Shown here piece after piece: positions 12,276 through 22,378 of a stretch of 64,000 bases of DNA (within the stretch, counting starts at the first letter, position 1; each line of letters begins with the position of its first letter). The stretch is from Variovorax sp. E3 (GTDB lineage Bacteria > Pseudomonadota > Gammaproteobacteria > Burkholderiales > Burkholderiaceae_C), in assembly GCF_016082275.1 (NCBI RefSeq), contig NZ_MOWM01000008.1, positions 1 through 64,000 on the forward strand. The letters are read 5' to 3'. Under the pieces are notes generated by a model. It was not told the DNA's origin. It was given only the letters and a program-made list of their open reading frames with translations, and did no database searches. The translations under genes and the position numbers were made by a program.

Positions 12276-13311
12276 TGATGAAGCCCGGGTTCGAACTGAC
12301 GCCAGGCGGTGGCGCCGACGCCGCCAGCGCGTCCTCGCGCAGCGAAGCCGACATCCGCAAGGAGCGATCGCCTGGTATGCCCTGCTGTGTTCCGGCGACG
12401 CCACCGAGGCCGACCGAGAAAACTGGCGCCGCTGGCACCGCGCCCACCCCGAGCACCAGCGCGCGTGGCAGCGCTTCGACGCGATGCAGGCGACGCTGCA
12501 GCGCGTGCCGGGCCATGTGGCCGCATCGACCCTGCGCGCCGCGCATGCCGACCGGCGCCGGGTGCTGCGCGGCATCGCCGTGCTGGCGGGCGGCGGGTCG
12601 CTGGCGTACCTGTCGTGGCAGGTGGCCGGCACCGACGGCGGCTGGCGCGCCTGGGTGGCCGACTACCGCACGGGCACCGGCGAGCAGCGCTCGGTCACGC
12701 TGGCCGACGGATCGCTGCTGATGCTGAACACCCGCACTTCGGTGGACGTGTCCATCGACACCTCGCGCCGGCTCATTTCACTGCGCGAAGGCGAGATCCT
12801 GGCCGAGACCGCGCGACACCGGGGCGTGCCGGGTTCGGCGCGCACCGACAGCCGCCCCTTCATGGTGGCCACGCCGCACGGCCGCATCCTGGCGCTGGGC
12901 ACGCGCTTCACGGTGCGCAGCGACGGCGCGCGCACGCTGGTGAGCGTGCTCGAAGACGCGGTCGAGGTTCGCGCCTCGCGCGCACCCGGCCATGTCGTGC
13001 GGCTGGCGGCCGGCCAGCAGGTGGCCTTCACCGGCGATCGCATCGAGGCACCGCAGCAGGCCGACCCCGCGCTCACGGAGTGGGAGCACGGCAGCCTCGT
13101 GGTCAACGACTGGCGGCTGGGCGACGTGGTCGCCGAACTGGCGCGCTACCACCGTGGCCGGCTGGCCTGCGACCCCGCCGTCGCGGACATCCGCGTGTCG
13201 GGCGCCTTCCCGGTCATGGACACCGACAAGGCGCTGGCGGTCATCGTGCGGGCGTTTCCGGTGCGCGTGACCGGGCTCACGCGCTATTGGGTGTCGCTCG
13301 TGCCCGCCTGA
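12275..13311 (+). CDS. fecR: FecR-type sigma regulator, frame interrupted near the N-terminus
   Basis: An inner-membrane anti-sigma/sigma-activator that relays the signal from the TonB receptor to the FecI factor. The N-terminal cytoplasmic part (AIAWYALLCSGDATEADRE) is the DUF4880-type domain. A membrane segment follows (GIAVLAGGGSLAYLSW), then the periplasmic FecR domain with SVTLADGSLLMLNTRTSVDV and a C-terminal STN-like segment. The start ATG at 12275 reads for 30 codons and then loses frame; one G added near 12364 (GAGGCG instead of GAGCG) restores the whole protein. Without correction only an ATG at 12484 remains, which would lack the sigma-binding domain. Confidence 0.88.
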
Positions 13312-13325
13312 TTTCGCCGCGGGCG

Positions 13326-13345
13326 TGCGCTTCGGCGCATTTTTT
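13326..13345 (+). terminator. UUCG hairpin with T-tract between fecR and the receptor gene
   Basis: TGCGC-TTCG-GCGCA followed by six T residues lies 15 bases after the fecR stop and about 85 bases before the receptor start. The UUCG tetraloop makes a very stable hairpin. It looks like a short intrinsic terminator or attenuator that separates regulator from receptor expression. Confidence 0.65.
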
Positions 13346-13430
13346 ATCCGCCGCCTTTCATCTTTTTCGATTTCGTTCGGCCTACCCATTGAGAGCCATG
13401 AATCCGCAATCAATGCCGAAGGAATTCCGA

Positions 13431-15918
13431 ATGCACGCGCACCCGTCATCCCCCAACCTCCAGCCCGGCGCCGTGCGCAAGGCGCTGCTGTGCCTGTTCG
13501 CCGCGACCATGGCGCTGCCGATCGCCGCCCGGGCCGCCGAGCCCGCCGAAGGCGCCCGCGTCCAGAACCAGGCCGCGCGCAGCTACCGCATCGAAGCCGG
13601 CCCGCTTGCGTCGGTGCTCGGGCGCTTTGCCGCGGCATCGGGCGTGGCGCTGTCCTTCGATCCCGCAAGCACGCGGACGCTGAACTCCGGCGGCCTGCAG
13701 GGCAACTACACCGTGCGCGCGGGCTTCGCCGTGCTGCTGGCGGGCACCGGGCTCGAAGCCGTGGAGGGCGGGGCGGGCGAGTTCACGCTGCGCAAGAGCG
13801 CCGCGTCGGCCGCCTCTGCATCGTCGGGCGAAGACGCCGACGGCACGCTGCCGGCGGTGCGCGTGGTGGCGCGTGCGGCGCCCGCGCCCGCCGATGCCGA
13901 CGACCGCTACCAGCCCACCCCCGATGCCTCGACCCTGCGCACCACGCGCCGGTGCTCGAGATTCCGCAGGTGGTGAACGTGGTGCCGGCGCAGGTCATTC
14001 GCGACCAGCGCCCGCGCAACATCGACGACGCACTGGCCAACGTCAGCGGCATCAACCAGGGCAACACCCTGGCCAGCACGCAGGACACCATCATGAAGCG
14101 CGGCTTCGGCGGCAACCGCGACGGCTCGATCATGCACAACGGCATGCCGCTGGTGCAGGGCCGCGGCATGAACGCGGCGGCCGAGAGCGTCGAAGTGCTC
14201 AAGGGCCCGTCGTCGCTGCTCTACGGCCTCATGGACCCGGGCGGCGTGATCAACGTCGTGAGCAAGAAGCCGCAGCTGCGCCAGCGCACCAGCCTGTCGC
14301 TGCTGGGCTCGGGCTATGCGAACGGCCGTGACGGCAGCGGCGTCACGCTCGACACCACCGGCCCCATCGGCGAGAACGGCCTGGCCTACCGGCTGATCGT
14401 CGACCATGTGGACGAAGACTACTGGCGCAACTTCGGCAAGCACCGCGAGACGCTGGTCGCGCCCTCGCTGGCCTGGTACGGCGACGACACGCAGGCCGTG
14501 CTCTGGTATGAGTACCGCAAGTACGTCACGCCGTTCGATCGCGGCACCGCGCTCGACCCGCGCACCCAGCGCCCGCTGGCGCTGCCCAAGACGCAGCGCC
14601 TGGACGAACCCTTCAACGAGATGCGCGGCGAAACGCACCTGGGCCAGCTCTCGGTCGACCACCAGTTCGGCGGCGGCTGGGCCGGCCACCTGAACCTCAG
14701 CTACAACCAGGAAACCTACGACGCCAACCAGTTGCGCGTGAACGGCATCAACGTCGCCAAGGGCACGCTCACGCGCAGCAACGACGCCACGCATGGCGCG
14801 CTCAGCACCGACAGCTACGCCACCGCCTACGTCGACGGCACCGTCGAGCTGGGCGGCATGCGCCACGACCTGCAGTTCGGCTGGGACGCCGAGTACCGCA
14901 AGATCTACCGCGCCGACCTGCTGCGCCAGGCCACCAGGAGCACCTTCAGCTACCTGTTCCCGGTGTACGGCCGCGAAGTGCCGTCGAGCACCGTGTCGGC
15001 CAGCGACAGCGACCAGACCGACAGGCTGCACAACCAGTCGCTGTTCTTCCAGGACTCGATTCACCTGAACGACCGCTGGATCGCGGTGGCCGCGTTGCGC
15101 TATCAGGCGTGGTCGCAGCTCGCGGGGCGCGGGCGCCCGTTCAAGGTCAACACCGACACCGACGGCTCCAAGCTGCTGCCGCGCCTGGGCTTGATCTACA
15201 AGTGGACCGACACCGTGTCGTTCTACGGCAGCTACACGCAGTCGCTCAAGCCCGCCTCGACCATCGCGCCGCTGTCCAGCGGCTACGTGCTCGATGCGTC
15301 GGTGAAACCTGAAGAAGCCAAGTCGTGGGAGATCGGCGCCAAGATCGACATGCCGGGGGGCCTGACCGGCACCGTGGCGCTGTTCGACATCCACAAGCGC
15401 AACGTGCTGGTCTCGCAGTTCAACGACGTGACCAAGCTGACCGACTGGCGCACCTCGGGCGCGGCCCGTTCGCGCGGCCTCGAGGTGGACGTGGCGGGCC
15501 AGCTGGGCAAGAACTGGAGCGCGATCGCAAGCTACGCCTACATCGACGCGAAGACGACGGAAGACCCGCTGTACGCGGGCAACCCGCTGTGGAACGTGGC
15601 ACGGCAGACCGCGTCGCTCTCGGCGGTGTACGACTTCGGCCAGGTGTTCGGCGGCGAGGGCCGGCTGCGCATGGGCGCCGGCGCGCACTACGTCGGCAAG
15701 CGCGCGGGGGACTCGGCCAACAGCTTCGTGTTGCCGGGCTACACGACGGTCGACGCCTTTGCCAGCTACGACACGCGCCTGTACGGCAAGAAGGTCAAGT
15801 TCCAGCTGAACGTGAAGAACCTGTTCGACAAGACCTACTACCCGTCGGCCGCCAACACCTACTTCATCGCGATGGGCGACGCGCGGCAGGTGTCGTTCCT
15901 CACGACCTCGAGTTCTAG
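13431..15918 (+). CDS. TonB-dependent siderophore receptor with STN domain, frame interrupted twice
   Basis: Outer-membrane ferric-siderophore receptor of the FpvA/FoxA transducer type. A signal peptide (ALLCLFAATMALPIAARAA) is followed by an STN signalling domain (SYRIEAGPLASVLGRFAAASG), which contacts FecR. The plug follows (EIPQVVNVVPAQVIRDQRP and VEVLKGPSSLLYGLMDPGGVINVVSKKP), then a beta-barrel to the C-terminus. Two single-base deletions are inferred: near 13946 (ACGGCGCC read as ACGCGCC), and near 15906 (ACCCTCGAG read as ACCTCGAG), where the correction restores LTTLEF and a TAG at 15916-15918. Start at 13431 is preferred because aagga sits 8 bases upstream; ATG 13398 is the alternative. 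Confidence 0.9.
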
Positions 15919-15919
15919 G

Positions 15920-16663
15920 ATGAAGCTGCGCTCTCCCCTCATGGCCATCACCTCCTTCACTTCCATCACTCGCCGCGTCGCGGTACTGCTGATGGCCTGC
16001 GGCATCGCCGTGGGCGCGCAGGCCGCCGCCGAAGCACCGGGGCAGGGCCGCAAGGTCGTACTGCTGGTGCAGCGCGACGGCCCCAACCTGCCGGTCGACG
16101 AGAAGGTCAAACAGCACCTCGAATCGCGTGGTTTCGTGGTGACGTTGCAGGACCAGTCGGCCGTGCCCTCGGTGGCGGCGGGCTCGGACCTCGTCGTCAT
16201 CTCTTCCACCGTCGCCGCCAAGGACGTGAGCCCCGCGTGGCGCCAACTGCCCGTGCCGCTGCTCACCTGGGAGAACGACCTGCTCGACGACCTCGCCATG
16301 ACCGGCAAGCGGCACGACACCGACTTCGGCGAAGCCGCCAAGGAGCGCTACGTGTGGCTCGTCAACGCGCCGCACCCCATGGCCGCGGGCCTGCCGGCCG
16401 GCGTTGCCAACGTCTACGTCAAGCAGGCCGGCGTGAGCTGGGGCAAGCCGGGCCTCGGTGCCACGACCATCGCCACCCTGTACGGCCAGCCCGAGAAGGC
16501 GGCGATCTTCGGCTACGAGAAGGGCGCCACCATGGACTACGAGTCGCTCGCGCCCGCGCGCCGCGTGATGTTCTTCCTCGGCAACGAGACCTTCACCAAC
16601 CTTTCGCCCGCGGGCCGCATGTTGTTCGATGCGGCGGTCGACTGGACCGCCGGCATCCGCTGA
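15920..16663 (+). CDS. Secreted protein of unknown function in the siderophore-receptor operon
   Basis: A 247-residue protein with an N-terminal export signal (RRVAVLLMACGIAVGAQAAA). The mature part starts KVVLLVQRDGPNLPVDEKVKQHL. It alternates predicted strands and helices and includes DLVVISSTVAAKDV and VPLLTWENDLLDDL, reminiscent of the class I glutamine amidotransferase/ThuA-like flavodoxin fold. No catalytic cysteine-histidine pair is evident. It starts two bases after the receptor stop and 18 bases before the reductase gene, so it likely takes part in periplasmic handling of the iron complex. Function is not recognised; fold assignment is tentative. Confidence 0.75.
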   Translation: MKLRSPLMAITSFTSITRRVAVLLMACGIAVGAQAAAEAPGQGRKVVLLVQRDGPNLPVDEKVKQHLESRGFVVTLQDQSAVPSVAAGSDLVVISSTVAAKDVSPAWRQLPVPLLTWENDLLDDLAMTGKRHDTDFGEAAKERYVWLVNAPHPMAAGLPAGVANVYVKQAGVSWGKPGLGATTIATLYGQPEKAAIFGYEKGATMDYESLAPARRVMFFLGNETFTNLSPAGRMLFDAAVDWTAGIR

Positions 16664-16681
16664 AGAAAAAACAAACCCTCG

Positions 16682-19303
16682 ATGAAATTCCCCTCGCTGC
16701 GTCAGCTCTGGTTTCAGTTGCACTGGTTCGTCGGCATCACGGCCGGCACGGTGCTGATCGTCATCGGCCTGAGCGGCGCGGTGCTGTCGTTCCGCGAGGA
16801 AATCATCGATGCGCTCAATCCGCACGGGCGCCACGTGCCGGTGCAGGCCGTGCCCGTGCTCACGCCGCCGCAGTTGCTCGCGGCGGTGCGGCAGGCGTGG
16901 CCCGAGCGGCAGGTCGGCACGCTCGCGCTGTTCGCCGAACCCGGCGCGGCGGCGCGCGTGATCTTCGCGCCGCCCAAGGGCGAGCGGCGCGGCGAGGCCG
17001 TCTACCTCGATCCGTACGCGGGCACCGCGCTGCCGCCGCTGGTGGGCGCGGGGTTCTTCGAATGGGTCGAGTCGCTGCACCGCTGGCTGCTGCTGCCGCG
17101 CGAACCGGGGCGGGTGGCGACCGGCGTGCTCGCGATCGGGCTGTTGCTGCTGTCGCTGTCGGGGCTGTACCTGCGGTGGCCGCGCCGTGCGCTCGACTGG
17201 CGCGCCTGGCTCACCTTCGATCCGGCGCTCAAAGGCCGTTCGTTCCTCTGGGGGCTGCATTCGGTGGCGGGCACCTGCGCGCTGCTGATGTACATCGTGT
17301 TCACCGCCAGCGGGCTCTACTGGGCCTTCGACGCGCTGCGCGACCGTGTCGACGCCATGGCGGGCTATCCGCGCGTGGCGGCTACGGCGCAGCAGGCGCG
17401 CACGGCGCCGCGCGTGCGCAACATGGCGCGCGACGATGCCGGCGCGGTGGACGTCGGGCCCGCCTGGGCCGCCTTCGAACGCCAGGCCCGCGAGACCGGC
17501 GGCTGGAGCGAGGTCATCCTGCGTGTGCCGTCGGGCGCCGCGCCGTCGGTGCTGTTCACCTGGCTCGACGTGGCGCCCCCGCACGAACGCGCGCGCAACC
17601 GCATGACGGTGCGGTTGCCGGGCGGCGAGGTCACGCAGGACGAACGCCATGCCGACAAGTCTGCGGGCGGGCTGTTCCTGGCGGCGATCTATCCGCTGCA
17701 CATGGGCACTTATTTCGGGCTGCCGGGGCGCATCGTGATGATGCTGGCGGCGCTGATGCTGCCCGTGTTCTCGGTCACCGGCTGGCTGCTGTACCTCGAC
17801 CGGCGCCGCAAGAAGCGCGCGGTGCGGGCGGAGCGTGCGGCGCTGCAGGCGGTGGCACGGCCGGTCGGCGGGGCGGCACCCGCCGGTGCGTCGGCGCGCG
17901 TGCTGGTGGCGTTCGCGAGCCAGTCGGGCACGGCCGAGGGCATCGCGATGCGAAGCGCCGCCACGCTCGAAGCCGCCGGGCTGCCCGTGACGGTCGCGTC
18001 GCTCGCGCGCCTCGACCCCGAGCAGTTGCGGCACCACCAGCACCTGTTGATCGTTGCCAGCAGCTTCGGCGAAGGCGGGCCGCCCGATACGGCGCGGCGC
18101 TTCGCACAGAGGCTCGCGCAGGTCGGTGGCGAAGCGCTGTCGCACCTGCGCTACGGCCTGCTGGCGCTGGGCGACCGGCATTACGCGCGCTTCTGCGGCT
18201 TCGGCCACACGCTCGACCATGCGCTGGTCGCGGCCGGCGCGCAGTCGCTGTTTCCGATGGTCGAGGTGGACAACGGCGATGCCGGCGCGCTCGCCGTCTG
18301 GCGGCGTCAACTGGGGGCCATGCCTGGCGCGCAGGCCGAACCGCTGGTCGATGCGACGGCCGTGAGCATCGTGGCCGAACCGTTCGGCGCGTGGACGCTG
18401 TCGTCACGCCGCCTGCTCAATCCGCACAGCCTGGGCCATCCGCTCTGCGAGATCGAGCTCGTGCCGGCGCGGGGCGCGTTGCCATCGTGGCGACCGGGCG
18501 CGCTGGCCGAACTGCGCCCGCGCCATGCGCCGGACGCGGTGGCCGCTTGCCTGCGCACGACCGCGCTGAATGCCGATGCCGTCGTGCAGTTCGAGGGCCA
18601 GGCCATGTCATTGCGCGAAGCCTTGGCACGCAGCGCGATGCCCGCGCCGGAGTTGCTGGCGCACACGCGCACCACCCAGGCGCTTGCCGACGCGCTCGTG
18701 CCCCTGGCGCCACGGCGCTACTCCGTCGCCTCGGTGCCCGCCGAGGGCGGCATCCGGCTGCTGGTGCGACAGGCGCGGCATGAGTCGGGGCTGGGCCTCG
18801 CGTCGGGCTGGCTCACCGCGCATGCGCCGCTGGCCTCCGAAATCGAAGTGCGTCTTCTGGCCAACCCCGGCTTCGCGCCGCTGGCGGACGACCGCCCATG
18901 CATCTTCATCGGCAACGGCTCGGGCTATGCGGGGCTGCGGGGCCATCTGCGCGAGCGCATGGCGCGCGGGCTCCAGCGCAACTGGCTGGTGTTCGGCGAA
19001 CGCCAGAGCACGCGCGACGCCTTCTTCATGGGCGAAGTCGCGCAGTGGCGCGCGCAGGGGCTGCTCGCGCGCGTCGACCTGGCCTTCTCGCGCGACCAGG
19101 CCGAACGCATCTACGTGCAGGACCGCTTGCGCGAGGCCTCGGCCGAGCTGCATCGCTGGATCGGCGATGGCGCCGCCGTCTTCGTGTGCGGCAGCCTGCA
19201 CGGCATGGCGGCTGGCGTGGACGCGGTGCTCGAAGAGGTGCTGGGGCGTTCCGCGCTCGACGACCTCATCGCCGAAGGCCGCTACTGCAGGGACGTGTAC
19301 TAG
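16682..19303 (+). CDS. PepSY-membrane / flavodoxin / NADPH-reductase fusion, probable ferrisiderophore reductase
   Basis: An 873-residue multidomain inner-membrane enzyme. Residues about 1-385 form a PepSY-associated membrane module with helices at 14-38, 140-165, 190-220 and 345-370. A flavodoxin-like FMN domain follows (VLVAFASQSGTAEGIAMRSA and SSFGEGGPPDTA). The C-terminus is a CysJ-like FAD/NADPH-binding reductase (RYSVASVP, GNGSGYAGLRGHLRERM, VFVCGSLHGMAAGV). It would carry electrons from NADPH across the membrane to reduce periplasmic ferric siderophore delivered by the receptor upstream. FpvG-type proteins do this in pseudomonads. The operon position supports the role. Confidence 0.88.
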   Translation: MKFPSLRQLWFQLHWFVGITAGTVLIVIGLSGAVLSFREEIIDALNPHGRHVPVQAVPVLTPPQLLAAVRQAWPERQVGTLALFAEPGAAARVIFAPPKGERRGEAVYLDPYAGTALPPLVGAGFFEWVESLHRWLLLPREPGRVATGVLAIGLLLLSLSGLYLRWPRRALDWRAWLTFDPALKGRSFLWGLHSVAGTCALLMYIVFTASGLYWAFDALRDRVDAMAGYPRVAATAQQARTAPRVRNMARDDAGAVDVGPAWAAFERQARETGGWSEVILRVPSGAAPSVLFTWLDVAPPHERARNRMTVRLPGGEVTQDERHADKSAGGLFLAAIYPLHMGTYFGLPGRIVMMLAALMLPVFSVTGWLLYLDRRRKKRAVRAERAALQAVARPVGGAAPAGASARVLVAFASQSGTAEGIAMRSAATLEAAGLPVTVASLARLDPEQLRHHQHLLIVASSFGEGGPPDTARRFAQRLAQVGGEALSHLRYGLLALGDRHYARFCGFGHTLDHALVAAGAQSLFPMVEVDNGDAGALAVWRRQLGAMPGAQAEPLVDATAVSIVAEPFGAWTLSSRRLLNPHSLGHPLCEIELVPARGALPSWRPGALAELRPRHAPDAVAACLRTTALNADAVVQFEGQAMSLREALARSAMPAPELLAHTRTTQALADALVPLAPRRYSVASVPAEGGIRLLVRQARHESGLGLASGWLTAHAPLASEIEVRLLANPGFAPLADDRPCIFIGNGSGYAGLRGHLRERMARGLQRNWLVFGERQSTRDAFFMGEVAQWRAQGLLARVDLAFSRDQAERIYVQDRLREASAELHRWIGDGAAVFVCGSLHGMAAGVDAVLEEVLGRSALDDLIAEGRYCRDVY

Positions 19304-19325
19304 GGCACGTGCGGCGGCGAGGCTT

Positions 19326-20180
19326 TCAGTGCGTATGAAAGACCAGCGGCCCAGGCGTCGGCGCGGCCTGCAGGCCGCCGTCCTTCAGCCATGAACGCGT
19401 CGTGCCGGCCGCGCGCTCGATCAGCGCCGCGCAATGGCGGTAGTCATACGACGAAACCTCGAGCGGGCAGAGCGCGGGCACGACGCGGATCCGCACCTGC
19501 GAGGCAAAGCGCTCGATGTCCTGCACCAGCTGCCGCGCCACCACGAGGCTGAGCGCGTGCAGCGTCTGGCCGACCAGGCCGCGCGGCGGGCTGCGCAGCG
19601 CACAGGCAAAGCCCGCCGGCAGAACGATGATGTCGGTCGCCCCCAGCCGCACCGCCGCCGCGATGGGCGTGTTGCTGCAGACCCCGCCGTCGACCAGCTC
19701 GCGGCCGCCGATCGCAACCGGCGGGAACACGCCCGGAATCGCGGTGCTGGCCAGCACCGCATCGACCACCGGCCCGCCGGACAGCACGACCTCGCCGCCG
19801 GTCACGCGTTCGCTGGCCACCACATGAAGCGCCAGCTGGGCGTCTTCGATCCTGCGGTAGGGCAGGGCCTGCTCGAGCAGCCGGCGCAGCGCCCCGTTGT
19901 GCACCAGGTGCTCCTGGTGCAGCACGAGGACGCGAAGCAGCGAGGCGATCGACACGGGCATCACGTCGCGGCGCCGGATGTTGCACCACAGCGCCTGCAG
20001 GGCGGCCACGCCCCGCGCGTCGGGTGCCCCGGCAAAGAAGGCCGCGTTGATGGCGCCGGCCGACGCGCCGACCACGAGGTCAGGCATCACGCGGGCCTGG
20101 ACCAGTTCGCGCAACATGCCGACCTCCACCGCGCCCAGGCTTCCGCCACCGGCAAAGACGAAGGCGATACGCGTGGTCAT
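19326..20180 (-). CDS. Patatin-like phospholipase
   Basis: A 284-residue serine acylhydrolase of the RssA/patatin family. The oxyanion-hole motif is FAGGGSLGAVEVG at residues 9-21, the nucleophile serine is in GASAGAIN, and the catalytic aspartate is in VDGGVCSN. No signal peptide is evident, so it is presumed cytoplasmic or peripheral to the membrane. It converges with the siderophore operon and is read toward it. It may be transcribed on its own; the prp cluster ends 87 bases upstream. Confidence 0.9.
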   Translation of the reverse strand: MTTRIAFVFAGGGSLGAVEVGMLRELVQARVMPDLVVGASAGAINAAFFAGAPDARGVAALQALWCNIRRRDVMPVSIASLLRVLVLHQEHLVHNGALRRLLEQALPYRRIEDAQLALHVVASERVTGGEVVLSGGPVVDAVLASTAIPGVFPPVAIGGRELVDGGVCSNTPIAAAVRLGATDIIVLPAGFACALRSPPRGLVGQTLHALSLVVARQLVQDIERFASQVRIRVVPALCPLEVSSYDYRHCAALIERAAGTTRSWLKDGGLQAAPTPGPLVFHTH

Positions 20181-20266
20181 GAACGGAGTTCGGATGACCG
20201 GGGCTTCCGGTTACCGATTTGCGCAGAGGCGCTGTTGGCCAGGCGCCTGGCCGCGGTGCCGCGCGC

Positions 20267-21129
20267 TCAGCTCGCGTAGCGCTTCTCGAGTGCGTCCAGC
20301 TCGGGCTTGCGCACCAGCCGCTGGCGCTCCGCGAAGGGCACGACCAGCGCCGGGTCTTCGTCCACGCGCTTCGTGTCGCGCAGCACGGTCAGCGCCTTCT
20401 GCATGCCCGCGACCGCACCCTGCAGCGCCGCGTTGGCGTACAGCACGATGCCGTAGCCCAGGCCCGCGAGCTCTTCGGCGCCGAAGATCGGGGTCTTGCC
20501 GCCGATCACCATGTTCATGAGCTGGGGCTTCGCAAGCCGCTGCGGCAGCGCGCGAATCTCGTCGGCCGTGGTCACGGCTTCGACGAACAGGATGTCGGCG
20601 CCGGCCTCGCTGAACTTCTGCGCGCGTTCGATGGCGGCCTCGAAGCCCAGCGTGGCGGCCGCGTCGGTGCGGGCCATGATGAGCAGGTCGGGGTCGGTGC
20701 GCGCATCGACGGCGGCCTTGATCTTGTTCACGGCCTCTTCGGTCGAGATCACGTCCTTGCCCGAGAAGTGGCCGCAGCGCTTGGGCGCGACCTGGTCCTC
20801 GAACTGGATGCAGTCGGCGCCCGCGCGCTCCAGCACGCGCACCGTGTGGCGCACGTTGAGCGCGTTGCCGAAGCCGGTGTCGGCATCGACGATCAGCGGC
20901 AGGCCCACCGCGTCGCGGATGCGCGCCGTGTGGTCCGCGATTTCATGCAGGCCCATGAAGCCCTGGTCGGGCAGGCCGAACCACATGTTGGTGACGCCCG
21001 CGCCGGTGACGTAGATGGCGTCGAAGCCAGGTCTTCGATCACGCGCGCCGACAGTGCGTTGAAGGCGCCGGGCACCAGCACGCCGCGGCGCGCCTCGGCC
21101 AGGGATCGGAGGGTCTTGCGAGTCGACAT
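20267..21129 (-). CDS. Isocitrate lyase/PEP mutase family protein, candidate 2-methylisocitrate lyase, frame interrupted
   Basis: A TIM-barrel carbon-carbon lyase of about 287 residues. IVDADTGFGNALN holds the Mg-binding aspartates and APKRCGHFSGKDV is the mobile active-site loop with the KRCGH motif of lyases. The first 45 residues read in one frame and the rest in another. One extra base near 21028 (AAGCCCAGG instead of AAGCCAGG on the plus strand) rejoins them as VIEDLGFDAIYVTGAG. It is the last gene of the prp operon, where PrpB is expected. Its sequence differs from canonical PrpB, so oxaloacetate or dimethylmalate lyase activity is possible. Confidence 0.78.
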
Positions 21130-21169
21130 CGGTTGTTCCTGTAGTGAGTCGGGAGGTGAAAGTAGGAAA

Positions 21170-22360
21170 TCAGAAAGCGTCGCCGGGCACGCGGACCCAG
21201 CCTTCCATCAGCACGCGGGCGCTGCGGCTCATGACGGCCTTGTTCACGCGCCATTCGCCGTCGACCCGGCTGGCCTGCGCACCGACGCGCAGCGTGCCCG
21301 AGGGGTGGCCGAAGCGCACGGCCTCGCGCTCGCCGCCGCCGGCGGCCAGGTTCACCAGCGTGCCCGCAATGGCGGCGGCGGTGCCGATGGCCACGGCCGC
21401 CGTGCCCATCATGGCGTGGTGCAGCTTGCCCATGGAGAGCGCGCGCACCAGCAGGTCGACATCGCTTGCCGCCACCGGCTTGCCGCTGGAAGCCGTGTAG
21501 CCGGCGGGCCCGGCCACGAACGCCACCTTGGGCGTGTGCTGGCGGCCGGCCGCTTCGTCGATGTGCCGGATGAGGCCCATGCGCACCGCGCCGTGCGCGC
21601 GGATGGCCTCGAACTTCGCGAGCGCGGCGGGGTCGCTGTTGATCGCGTCCTGCAACTCCGTGCCTGTGTAGCCGATGGCTTCGGCGTTCACGAAGATGGT
21701 CGGAATGCCGGCGTTGATCATCGTCGCCTGGAGCGTGCCGATGCCCGGCACTTCGAGCGCATCGACGACGTTGCCGGTCGGGAACATTGCGCCGCCGCCG
21801 CCTTCTTCCTCGGCGGCGGGGTCCATGAATTCGAGCTGCACTTCGGCGGCGGGGAAGGTCACGCCGTCGAGTTCGAAGGCGCCGGTTTCCTGCACCGCGC
21901 CGCCCGTCATGGGTACGTGCGCGACGATGGTCTTGCCGATGTTGGCCTGCCAGATGCGCACCACGGCCACGCCGTCATGCGGCACGCGGCCCGCGTCGAT
22001 CAAGCCGTTGCTGATGGCAAAGGGCCCGACGGCGGCCGAGAGGTTGCCGCAGTTGCCGCTCCAGTCGACGAAGGGCTGGTCGATCGACACCTGGCCGAAC
22101 AGGTAGTCCACGTCGTGACCGGGCCGGGTGCTCTTCGAAAGAATGACGGCCTTGCTCGTGCTCGAGGTCGCGGCGCCCATGCCGTCGATCTGCTTGCCGT
22201 AGGGGTCGGGGCTGCCGATGACGCGCAGCAGCAGCGCGTCGCGCGCCGCGCCCGGCGCTTGCGCGGCTTCGGGCAGGTCCTGCAGGCGGCAGAACACGCC
22301 CTTGCTGGTGCCGCCGCGCATGTAGGTGGCGGGAATCTTGACTTGGGGTGCGAAGGCCAT
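21170..22360 (-). CDS. prpF: 2-methylaconitate cis-trans isomerase PrpF
   Basis: A 396-residue enzyme with the diaminopimelate-epimerase-like fold. It isomerises the 2-methylaconitate produced by AcnD to the form used downstream in the 2-methylcitrate cycle. The N-terminus PATYMRGGTSKGVFCRL and the central DWSGNCGNLSAAVGPFAI are PrpF signatures. It lies 18 bases downstream of acnD in the operon. The frame is intact. Confidence 0.95.
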   Translation of the reverse strand: MAFAPQVKIPATYMRGGTSKGVFCRLQDLPEAAQAPGAARDALLLRVIGSPDPYGKQIDGMGAATSSTSKAVILSKSTRPGHDVDYLFGQVSIDQPFVDWSGNCGNLSAAVGPFAISNGLIDAGRVPHDGVAVVRIWQANIGKTIVAHVPMTGGAVQETGAFELDGVTFPAAEVQLEFMDPAAEEEGGGGAMFPTGNVVDALEVPGIGTLQATMINAGIPTIFVNAEAIGYTGTELQDAINSDPAALAKFEAIRAHGAVRMGLIRHIDEAAGRQHTPKVAFVAGPAGYTASSGKPVAASDVDLLVRALSMGKLHHAMMGTAAVAIGTAAAIAGTLVNLAAGGGEREAVRFGHPSGTLRVGAQASRVDGEWRVNKAVMSRSARVLMEGWVRVPGDAF

Positions 22361-22378
22361 GGTGGTGCGATTGTCGGT

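Noticed and set aside
13431-16663. Apparent fusion of the TonB receptor with the downstream secreted protein
   Set aside because: The fusion arises only because a base is missing near 15906. Adding it restores the receptor C-terminus LTTLEF, a stop codon, and a separate start with signal peptide two bases later.
13907-18310. A 1467-codon open frame on the minus strand opposite the TonB receptor operon
   Set aside because: The translation is low-complexity (R, H, A, V, Q) with no domains or signal. Real conserved proteins are encoded on the other strand, so it is a GC-driven antisense open frame.
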